Assembly: GCF_000332175.1 (NCBI RefSeq)
Contig: NZ_KB235914.1
Location: 2,095,368 to 2,159,367 of the forward strand
From: Pseudanabaena sp. PCC 6802
Lineage (GTDB): Bacteria; Cyanobacteriota; Cyanobacteriia; Pseudanabaenales; Pseudanabaenaceae
DNA length: 64,000 bases
Direction of reading: 5' to 3'
Shown: positions 57,719 through 64,000 of the stretch, one piece after another
Layout of the letters: every line of letters starts with the position of its first letter
How positions within the stretch are numbered: position 1 is the first letter of the stretch
Program-made: the position numbers and the translations under genes
Notes under the pieces: generated by a model
What the model saw: only the letters and a program-made list of their open reading frames with translations
Database searches by the model: none
What the model was told of the DNA's origin: nothing

Positions 57719-58786
57719 CTACAAAACCACACCTTTCTGGATATCGATGGGCTTGAGTAAATAAAGCTTCAGGAATTGCAAACCATTGGAAACATAGTAA
57801 GGCAGCTTGCGTAGGGTCTTCAGGAACTTAGGTGCAGAGGAAGACTGAATTTCGCTCAATTGGGTATTATTATCGACGCATTTATCTAAATATGCCCAGA
57901 ATTTAGGGTTATCTAGATCGAGGATAACTGGAAATGCCTTAGCTGAATCGCGGTTAGTATCTCGCAACACCTCATCGACATACTTTCTGGTATCCATACC
58001 AATTGCTGCGTAGAAATCAGCACGGTTGCAGATATCGTTAAGGTACATGGTGGCAAATACAGACAGCAAGAAGAACCTGCACCATAACTTTGCCTTCCAA
58101 TCATTCAGGAATTGGGGCTGGCTCTTGAGCAAAAGATTGCAGAAATCGCCGTGGCGGTTTTCGTCTTGACACCAGTTTTCAAAGAACTTAAAGATGGGGT
58201 AAATCCGATTTTCGGGATGAGCTGCTAAATGCTGATGGATCTTGATGTAACGCCAGTAGCCGATTTTCTCGGATAGGTACGTGGCATAGAAAATAAACTT
58301 AGGCTCAAAGTAAACGTATTTTTTGCTCTTGGACAGAGATGACAGGTCGAGGGACAACTTGAAGTCGGGCATGGCCTTATTCAAAAATCCGGCATGGCGT
58401 GCCTCATCGCGACTCATCAACGCAAAGATCTCCGCCATCAAAGGATTTTTTTCCTTCATCTTGACTGAGATTTCTTTATAAAGCAAAAAGCCAGAAAATT
58501 CTGAAGTGCAAGAGCCTTCGAGGAAAGTGCGGAACGATCTTTGAATATCTGGGTCGATGTGATCCCAGGATTGGTCGAATTCCCGATCGCGAACAAAGTG
58601 TTTGCGGTTATAGTCCGCTTTAAACTCTTGCAAAATTGCCTCAAAATCAGCCTCTGTCAGAGAAATATCCATATTCGCCATCGCATCAAAGTCAGTCGTA
58701 TAGAAGCGAGGGGTCAAGATGGTTTCGTGCCGATCTGTTTTATTTGCCTTGGTTTGGCTCTGTTCTTTTGGTAAGGAAGCAACCAT
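57719..58786 (-). CDS. acsF: AcsF, aerobic Mg-protoporphyrin IX monomethyl ester cyclase (355 aa)
   Basis: Diiron oxygenase that forms the isocyclic ring of chlorophyll. The ferritin-like di-iron ligands are visible as [20 protein letters not shown] (Glu), [16 protein letters not shown] (E-x-x-H) and [20 protein letters not shown] (E-x-x-H). The sequence [20 protein letters not shown] is the typical start region. Length matches cyanobacterial and chloroplast forms (~350 aa). It has its own terminator, and a palindromic element lies upstream. It acts at the thylakoid membrane and needs O2. Confidence 0.96.
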   Translation of the reverse strand: MVASLPKEQSQTKANKTDRHETILTPRFYTTDFDAMANMDISLTEADFEAILQEFKADYNRKHFVRDREFDQSWDHIDPDIQRSFRTFLEGSCTSEFSGFLLYKEISVKMKEKNPLMAEIFALMSRDEARHAGFLNKAMPDFKLSLDLSSLSKSKKYVYFEPKFIFYATYLSEKIGYWRYIKIHQHLAAHPENRIYPIFKFFENWCQDENRHGDFCNLLLKSQPQFLNDWKAKLWCRFFLLSVFATMYLNDICNRADFYAAIGMDTRKYVDEVLRDTNRDSAKAFPVILDLDNPKFWAYLDKCVDNNTQLSEIQSSSAPKFLKTLRKLPYYVSNGLQFLKLYLLKPIDIQKGVVL

Positions 58787-58905
58787 AGTCTGTCAAAAAG
58801 TTTTAGATTAATTTATCTTAAATTATGCCTAGGTCTAGTCTAGGAGCATTTACGTCGATCGCCTGTTAAGAAGAGTTAAGCAAATACTGCTTTTGTAGCT
58901 TTAAT

Positions 58906-59003
58906 TATAGCCATAGACAGATCTGTTAGGACAGGGGGTGTGGGGGCTGCGCCCCCACGCAGGGGTGGAACCCCTGCACCCCGTCCTAAGCCTGTTGGCT
59001 ATA
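58906..59003. repeat. 98-bp palindromic element (MITE-like) between acsF and bioD
   Basis: Nested inverted repeats: TATAGCCA (58906-58913) with TGGCTATA (58996-59003), and inner GTTAGGACAGGGGGTG-like and CACCCCGTCCTAA arms, around GGGGGCTGCGCCCCC and GCAGGGGTGGAACCCCTGC hairpins. It resembles cyanobacterial palindromic repeat families. Confidence 0.7.
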
Positions 59004-59024
59004 GCTATAACAAAACAGTACCTA

Positions 59025-59702
59025 CTAAACCCCTAATAGTTCTAGATTCAGATCGGACGCTGCGCGTGCCAAACTGGCTAGATCGCTGATATTGGATAGG
59101 TGGGACAGAATGCCTAATACGGGGATGTTGGTGAGGGAATAGATTAAATCTGGCGGTGCCCATGCCTCAATGTCTTCATCGGAACAAGCCTGTCCGCAAC
59201 TCAGCACCATCCCTTTCAGATTTACTTTTTGCAAATTAGCAAGTGCTGCATTTGCTACTGCTTGAGAGATCGCGCCCAAGCGCACGGGCACTACCAGAAC
59301 AGTAGGAATATGCCAGTCTCTAGCTAGATCTGCCACCGTGTATTCATAGGTAATCGGCGATCCCAGGCCGCCCATCGCTTCCACCAACAAACATTCATAA
59401 CGCTGTTGTAAAGTCTGAAACTGCTGCCAAATTAAGCCCAGATCTATATGCTTGCCTTCCCTGACTGCCGCGATCGCAGGCGCAATTGGGGTTTCAAAGT
59501 AAAGCGGGGTAATTTCTGCCAGCGACTGACTTAACTTGAACGTGCGGTGATAAAACTCGCGATCGCCTTCTCCAGACTGCACGGGTTTGTAAATTCCTAA
59601 CGTGTCGGGATTGCGGTAAGTTTGCCAGTAGGCAGCCAGCGCGGCGGTTAAGATCGTTTTACCCACACCAGTATCCGTACCAGCAATCAGCAAAGGTTGC
59701 AT
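59025..59702 (-). CDS. bioD: BioD, dethiobiotin synthetase (225 aa)
   Basis: ATP-dependent carboxylation of 7,8-diaminopelargonate in biotin synthesis. The P-loop GTDTGVGKTILTAAL is at residues 7-21, the substrate Lys region is GIYKPVQSGEGD, and VEAMGGLGSPI is the conserved second motif. Family length is typical (~220 aa). It is a stand-alone gene on the minus strand. Confidence 0.92.
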   Translation of the reverse strand: MQPLLIAGTDTGVGKTILTAALAAYWQTYRNPDTLGIYKPVQSGEGDREFYHRTFKLSQSLAEITPLYFETPIAPAIAAVREGKHIDLGLIWQQFQTLQQRYECLLVEAMGGLGSPITYEYTVADLARDWHIPTVLVVPVRLGAISQAVANAALANLQKVNLKGMVLSCGQACSDEDIEAWAPPDLIYSLTNIPVLGILSHLSNISDLASLARAASDLNLELLGV

Positions 59703-59795
59703 GTGCTTGCAAAATTTCTATGTGATGTATCAATAATTATCGTAGGGTCAGTGCCTTGTGCCTGCCCTATCCTTCCGCCCTAAACCAATTTGGTT

Positions 59796-60086
59796 TTAAC
59801 CAAGAATTTGCGGTACGCGGAAATAATCATCTTCCCGTTCCGGTGCGCCATCGAGCAGCACTTCCTTATCTTCCCAAGGTTTGAGGTCATCTTGGCGCGT
59901 GACATTGACCGTAGCGATCGCTCTGGTAGTCGGCTCAACTCCAACCAGAAGTGGATCGAGTTCGTTCAACTGCTCGAAATAATCTAAAATCTCACCAAGT
60001 TGCGTTGTAAAAGCCACTTCCTCAGCTTCACTGAGTTGCAAGCGACCGAGATGGGCGACATGCCTTACTTGTTCGCGATCGATCAT
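59796..60086 (-). CDS. gatC: GatC, Asp/Glu-tRNA amidotransferase subunit C (96 aa)
   Basis: REQVRHVAHLGRLQLSEAEE, FTTQLGEILDYFEQLNELDP and a C-terminal tail ending VPQILG match GatC. It wraps GatA and GatB in the complex that corrects Glu-tRNA(Gln). GatA and GatB are not in the window. Length is normal. Confidence 0.95.
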   Translation of the reverse strand: MIDREQVRHVAHLGRLQLSEAEEVAFTTQLGEILDYFEQLNELDPLLVGVEPTTRAIATVNVTRQDDLKPWEDKEVLLDGAPEREDDYFRVPQILG

Positions 60087-60260
60087 GGGTTAAGTTACCA
60101 GTACCTTTAATTAAGTAAGCGATTGGGGGATTTACCCAAACCTTGATTTGTTAACCCCTTTTCTCAGAGTCTGCGCAGGCAGACTTTGTTTGTGCAGCCG
60201 CGACTTCCAGCCGCCAGGCCGTATTAGGGATAATAATCGGTGCAGATTTGGTATTAACTT

Positions 60261-60298
60261 GTAGGGTGCCGTTAGCGTCAGCGTAACGCACCATCTAC
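60261..60298. repeat. Short palindromic repeat between gatC and ycf3
   Basis: GTAGGGTGCCGTTA pairs with TAACGCACCATCTAC around GCGTCAGCG with few mismatches. This GGGTGCGTTA-type palindrome is a common dispersed element in cyanobacterial intergenic regions. Confidence 0.6.
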
Positions 60299-60354
60299 AA
60301 ATGTAAAATTGGCACATTATCTTAGCGCTAGTTCTTCAGATTAAAGGAAATTAG

Positions 60355-60867
60355 CTAGAAAAATACATTAATATCAGCGCGACCAGTGGTCTTCAGCCAG
60401 TTTTGTGCCTCAATGTAATTGTTAGGCGCAATGCGGATCGCCCTCACCCAATAATCAGCCGCCTGCGTGAAAAATTCTTCCTTCTCCTCAGCATCCTCGG
60501 TTTGCTCGCCCTTGTAATGATAAATCACCGCGATATTGTTCAAAGCTTGGGGTAAGCGGGGATTGAGATCGATCGCCTGGGCATAATACTCCAACGCCTT
60601 GTCATGATCGCCATTACTAGCGTGAATCAGCCCCATGTTGTAAAGAATATAGCTGCGATCGTAGGAATTATCTTCCAGTTTCAGCGCTTCCTCGTAATTA
60701 GAGAGCGCTTCGGCATATTCACCATCACCCTGAGCCGACATACCATCGCGGTAATAGGCGAATGCCTCCTTCTCTCTCTTGCTGGCAGGAAAGATCTTGA
60801 GAATCGTATCCGCAATCACTGTAAAAGTCTGATCGACAAAATTATCGTTACGTTGAGATCTAGGCAT
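60355..60867 (-). CDS. ycf3: Ycf3, photosystem I assembly protein (170 aa)
   Basis: Three TPR units are visible: [40 protein letters not shown] and [20 protein letters not shown]. The start [20 protein letters not shown] is typical, and length matches (~170 aa). It helps assemble photosystem I at the thylakoid membrane. Its presence confirms a photosynthetic host. Confidence 0.95.
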   Translation of the reverse strand: MPRSQRNDNFVDQTFTVIADTILKIFPASKREKEAFAYYRDGMSAQGDGEYAEALSNYEEALKLEDNSYDRSYILYNMGLIHASNGDHDKALEYYAQAIDLNPRLPQALNNIAVIYHYKGEQTEDAEEKEEFFTQAADYWVRAIRIAPNNYIEAQNWLKTTGRADINVFF

Positions 60868-60957
60868 GGTGTGAGCTAGTGATTTTGTAAATTAACTAAA
60901 CTTAGGGGTTGCAGGGGGATACCCCCATGCTGGTTCTGCTCTTTTTAAGTGCAGGAG

Positions 60958-62337
60958 CTATAAGGTAAATGTAAAACTACTTACTAGCATACCTGGTACT
61001 GCGATCCCACCTAGCGATCGGCTGCCATAGGTATCAGTGGCGGGAATAAATTCCTGAAAATCCGTGAATGCCTCCAGATTAGCGTTTAAAAACTCATAAA
61101 TGCTGTCATCAAACCGCAGATTCTCAATCGGTGCAACTATTTCCCCATTTTCCACCCAGAAACAGGCATAACGAGTCATACCTGTAATTCTGCCACCAGG
61201 GCGATCGCTCCAATTCAGGTAATGCAAATTAGATAAATACAAGCCCGTACCCAATTTAGTCAAAATTTCTGCTGCGGGCAAATCGCCCACACCCACTTCC
61301 GGCGCGCGCATATATTCGCTGCTACCAGCACCATTTGCCGTCTTGCTATATTCTTTCGCAGTGCGCGTACTCACCAGGGGATTAACTAGCTGACCCGCCA
61401 CAATTACCGATAATTCTTCAGGGGACATCTCGCCTAATTCATTGAAGCGGGGAACCGTGCCACCCCGAAAATTTTCCTTCAGATTTAATAAAGGTGATAG
61501 CTGTCTTTCGCCTTGGCGCAGTTTCAGTAAGGCACTACTCCCCTGTTGCAAAGATGCCTCGCCCACTGCACCTCGCAACATGCCCAACAATTCCGCCGCC
61601 GCATCAGGTGCAAAATAAGTACGATACTGCCCCCGCCGAATTGACTTAGCAGGTAGACTTAACGCCTGTAATTGCTGCTTAGAGCGATCGATCTGAGCAG
61701 CATACGCTGCTTGCTCCCAATGTCGCCCTGCATAGCCGCCTTTTACAGCGCGATCCGCAGTGCTTTTGCCCGCTAAATTATCAGCCGCCTCCACTGAGGT
61801 AAACATAGAGTAATCAATCGAAAAGGTTTCTGTAGCAAACCAATGCTTTTGGCCAGCCGAGTTGGCATTAGCTCGCGCGATCGCTCCCGCCGCATAAAAC
61901 CCGATGAAATCAACACCCTGTGCTGGCTCCAACAACGCATCGATCGCCTGCTCTGCGGTTAGCAATTCACCCTCGTACACCTCGCGGCTAGATCCTTTAT
62001 TTTCCGGTAATACCGCGTAGGGATTTTCCGGGATCTGAGCCACTTCCTGCCGCAAATAACTCAAATTATCTAAAGCTCTGGTACTATCGACCGTCCAATC
62101 GCCAGTAAAAGGAAATGCCGCACTTGCCTCTCGTCGATCGCAAATTAAATTCAGCGACATGGTGCCATCTGCGACTACCCCAGTCTGACGCACCTTGGCA
62201 TTGTTAAACCGCGTAAACTGGCTGCGCTCGCTATTCAAACCGATCGTTAAGTACTCGTCCTTATTTAAACTGTCAACTAAATAATCGGCTAACTGGTTAA
62301 AGCCCGCTTCGATAACTTCAAGCTCAGATTGACTCAT
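60958..62337 (-). CDS. TldD/PmbA-family protease subunit (459 aa)
   Basis: FTRFNNAKVRQTGVVADGTM and LNLICDRREASAAFPFTG match the N-terminal domain. The C-terminal domain has RGGTVPRFNELGEMSPEELS, YLSNLHYLNWSDRPGGRITG (metal/substrate region) and CFWVENGEIVAPIENLRFDD. The absence of an HExxH motif is typical of the PmbA/TldE side of the pair. The family processes peptides such as microcins. No tldD partner lies within the window. Confidence 0.85.
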   Translation of the reverse strand: MSQSELEVIEAGFNQLADYLVDSLNKDEYLTIGLNSERSQFTRFNNAKVRQTGVVADGTMSLNLICDRREASAAFPFTGDWTVDSTRALDNLSYLRQEVAQIPENPYAVLPENKGSSREVYEGELLTAEQAIDALLEPAQGVDFIGFYAAGAIARANANSAGQKHWFATETFSIDYSMFTSVEAADNLAGKSTADRAVKGGYAGRHWEQAAYAAQIDRSKQQLQALSLPAKSIRRGQYRTYFAPDAAAELLGMLRGAVGEASLQQGSSALLKLRQGERQLSPLLNLKENFRGGTVPRFNELGEMSPEELSVIVAGQLVNPLVSTRTAKEYSKTANGAGSSEYMRAPEVGVGDLPAAEILTKLGTGLYLSNLHYLNWSDRPGGRITGMTRYACFWVENGEIVAPIENLRFDDSIYEFLNANLEAFTDFQEFIPATDTYGSRSLGGIAVPGMLVSSFTFTL

Positions 62338-62417
62338 AGATATACTTAATACTCTCTACAGCATTCCTTAACAATTGCTTCCCTAAAAGCCGACTGCTAA
62401 TAGCCGATCGCCGATCG

Positions 62418-63455
62418 CTAATTTATCGATGCCTCTAGAAGTGAAAGCATTGACTGGGAAGCTAATCGCGGATTTTCGGCTTGCATCAGCGATCGCACTA
62501 CTGCCACCCTCCTGGCACCCGCTGCAATTACTTCTGGCAAATTTTCAAGATCGATACCACCGATCGCAAACCAAGGAATCGCGACTCGATCTGCTACGTA
62601 GCTCACATATTCTAAACCAGCCGCCGCCTTACCCGGTTTAGTTGGAGTGGCATACACGGGGCCAACCCCTACATAGTCGGCTCCAGACTCCAGCGCCCGC
62701 TTTAGTTCGTCTGGATTAGTGGTGGACTGACCGATAATATAATCCTTGCCCAAAATTGCCCTAGCAGCAGCGATCGGCATGTCTTGCTGTCCCAAATGCA
62801 CCCCATCTGCCCCCACTGCCTGCGCGATATCGAGGCGATCGTTAACTAAAAAAAGCGCGTTATACCTATGACAGAGTTCGCATAATGCAGTCGCCATCTC
62901 TAGACGAATGCCATCTTCTTGTTCCTTATCGCGATACTGTACGAGTGGTAATCCACCTTGCAGTCCTGACTCCACTACTTCCAGTAAGTTTTCAGATGGC
63001 ATCGTCACTAAATATAAACGTGCATTGTGTAATTTTTGGCAACGATCCTGCCCCATTACATTACTTTCAAGCACGTAAACCCGATAGCGGATCTGCTTTA
63101 CTGCCGCAGCCATGTCAGAGTTGTAAATTTTGCCGTATTCCTCAAGGACGCGCAGCGCCTCCTGCACGCGACTCAAATTAGCCCTCAATAATGCATCTAT
63201 ATCAGATCGGGTTTCCTCATTCTGGTGGCTCAGTCCCGTTCCCGGATCGCCGATCGTATCCCTTGCAGATCTGAGATCGTCAGTGTGCCAAACTGCCAGT
63301 TCCTGCCGCGATCGCTTGCATTCTTCTGTAAGCGCGGCATTCTCCAGGCCAAAACGACACCACTCCTCAATTACGCGCAGACCTTCACGAGCGCGATCGA
63401 GGTTAGCATCTAGAATTCGGCACAGGGTGCGATCGGATTTACTCAAATATTGCAC
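62418..63455 (-). CDS. thiE: ThiE, thiamine-phosphate synthase with N-terminal extension (345 aa)
   Basis: Residues ~135-345 are the TIM-barrel ThiE: LYLVTMPSENLLEVVESGLQ, GGLPLVQYRDKEQEDGIRLE, ALFLVNDRLDIAQAVGADGV, HLGQQDMPIAAARAIL, IIGQSTTNPDELKRALESGA, DYVGVGPVYATPTKPGKAAA. The first ~130 residues (RILDANLDRAREGLRVIEEW; ALLRANLSRVQEALRVLEEY) contain two related copies of a helical unit, as in other cyanobacterial ThiE. It joins the pyrimidine and thiazole halves of thiamine. Confidence 0.95.
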   Translation of the reverse strand: MQYLSKSDRTLCRILDANLDRAREGLRVIEEWCRFGLENAALTEECKRSRQELAVWHTDDLRSARDTIGDPGTGLSHQNEETRSDIDALLRANLSRVQEALRVLEEYGKIYNSDMAAAVKQIRYRVYVLESNVMGQDRCQKLHNARLYLVTMPSENLLEVVESGLQGGLPLVQYRDKEQEDGIRLEMATALCELCHRYNALFLVNDRLDIAQAVGADGVHLGQQDMPIAAARAILGKDYIIGQSTTNPDELKRALESGADYVGVGPVYATPTKPGKAAAGLEYVSYVADRVAIPWFAIGGIDLENLPEVIAAGARRVAVVRSLMQAENPRLASQSMLSLLEASIN

Positions 63456-63490
63456 GATAAATCTAACTTATAAGGTAGCTCGAAAATTAA

Positions 63491-63748
63491 CTACTCTCTA
63501 TCCTGTCTCCGAATCAGCGTCTCAACGATACCAACAAGTCTGTCAATATTTTTCTCTTGACGGATAGCAACTTCTTTCATTTCCGCAAAGCCAGTCCTGA
63601 CCTCGATTCCTAGCGCTTTAACCTCAGTACCCAACGCCTTAACTTCAGTGCCCAAAGCCCTAACCTCTGATGCAAGGTGAGCTGTTTCGTCGCTAAGAGT
63701 AAGCAAAACTGACTCAATACGATCTATTTCTTCTGGTAGTGCCGTCAT
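63491..63748 (-). CDS. Coiled-coil protein with 7-residue repeats (85 aa)
   Basis: Heptad-length repeats ALGTEVK, ALGTEVK, ALGIEVR occupy the centre, with hydrophobic positions a and d throughout (IDRIESVLLTLSDETAHLAS). The C-terminus is basic (IRQEKNIDRLVGIVETLIRR). No family is assigned. It is 35 bases upstream of thiE in the same direction. Confidence 0.6.
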   Translation of the reverse strand: MTALPEEIDRIESVLLTLSDETAHLASEVRALGTEVKALGTEVKALGIEVRTGFAEMKEVAIRQEKNIDRLVGIVETLIRRQDRE

Positions 63749-63852
63749 AATTCATCTTAAAAATTTTCCAATTAACTCGAGTTACGATCTGCTAGATAAC
63801 TATAACAGTCCCACCCATATGAATTGTTTCTAAAGGCTGAATGCCGATAGCT

Positions 63853-63894
63853 AGCTTACACGCATCATTTCAGAGCTTACGCGCATCATTTCAG
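63853..63894. repeat. 21-bp tandem repeat upstream of a response-regulator gene
   Basis: Two adjacent 21-bp units (AGCTTAC, A or G, CGCATCATTTCAG) differ at one base. They lie 35 bases before the ATG at 63929 and could be a binding site pair. Confidence 0.75.
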
Positions 63895-63928
63895 ATTGCT
63901 ATAATAGCCGCATAAATCAGCAAAAGCT

Positions 63929-64000
63929 ATGTCCGCAAACATACTCCTAGTTGACGACGAACCCAGACTCAGAGAAGCCGTGCAAGCATATCTAGAAGAC
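63929..64000 (+). CDS. Response regulator, N-terminal fragment (runs off right edge)
   Basis: The 24 visible residues (SANILLVDDEPRLREAVQAY, LED) are the first strand and helix of a receiver domain with the acidic pair DDE. The phospho-acceptor Asp and output domain are outside the window. The pattern resembles cyanobacterial NarL/Ycf29-type regulators, but it cannot be placed further. Confidence 0.85.
   Translation, partial: MSANILLVDDEPRLREAVQAYLED

Noticed and set aside
60132..60317. 61-aa frame between gatC and ycf3
   Set aside because: It runs through a palindromic repeat and lacks an RBS or homology.
63456..63490. TPP riboswitch for thiE
   Set aside because: The 35-bp gap before thiE and the sequence further upstream show no recognisable thi-box.

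Overview
The window comes from a cyanobacterium. The HIP1 octamer GCGATCGC is dense throughout, and the right-hand ~10 kb carries photosynthetic housekeeping genes (aerobic Mg-protoporphyrin ester cyclase acsF, photosystem I assembly factor ycf3, cyanobacterial-type thiE with a long N-terminal extension). XisH/XisI, Uma2 and cyanobacterial IS families fit the same assignment. The genus is not determined from sequence alone.

Layout. (1) 1-2.5 kb: early region of a Mu-like transposable phage. A MuA-type DDE transposase runs off the left edge, with a small ribbon-helix-helix gene before it and a divergent XRE repressor. (2) 2.5-21.8 kb: phage- or plasmid-like accessory cargo. It holds a repeat array, a glycine-zipper/HNH pair, a KilA-N protein, a degenerate C5 methyltransferase, a replication-protein-like HTH gene, DUF932, SWIM and SLOG proteins, a YhcG nuclease, an interrupted C39-like peptidase with small membrane proteins, an HU-Ig-like fusion, and a C5 methyltransferase overlapping an HNH nuclease. 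(3) 21.8-25.3 kb: defence remnants (DUF4420 fragment, AIPR), XisH/XisI and an S24 peptidase. (4) 25.4-28.2 kb: two related tyrosine recombinases pointing away from a tRNA-Met 3' fragment, which marks an integration junction. (5) 28.2-32.99 kb: a nest of insertion sequences (ISKra4, IS256, IS3, IS5). (6) 33-40.6 kb: a truncated SNF2 helicase, two Uma2 genes, a cluster of small genes with an XRE repressor, and an IS-interrupted hypothetical gene. (7) 40.6-47.7 kb: a second Mu-like segment on the minus strand. It contains gemA with an amber codon, an NblA-like gene, and an adenine methyltransferase split by an IS701-like element that itself contains ISKra4, which in turn contains a 90-bp MITE. 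(8) 48-54.4 kb: remains of a phosphorothioation (DND)-type defence island (PLD-helicase fragment, McrA-like HNH, truncated DGQHR/DndB-like gene, DND-associated methyltransferase), a PIN toxin pair and an IS1595 relic. (9) 54.4-64 kb: chromosomal backbone.

At least ten IS or IS remnants are visible, and five genes can be rebuilt in frame by removing an IS and one target-site copy. Four ISKra4 copies (three full length at 1197 bp, or 1295 bp with the MITE, and one truncated) and two apparently identical 1484-bp elements point to recent transposition. Defence genes recur along the window but most loci are incomplete.

The items most worth attention are the NblA-like gene next to gemA, the HU-Ig-like fusion, the duplicated domain of the DND-associated methyltransferase, the twin integrases at the tRNA-Met fragment, a dispersed 24-26 bp perfect palindrome found inside coding sequences, and hairpins placed just after stop codons in the accessory operons. 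Product names come from recognising motifs by eye; no database search was run.
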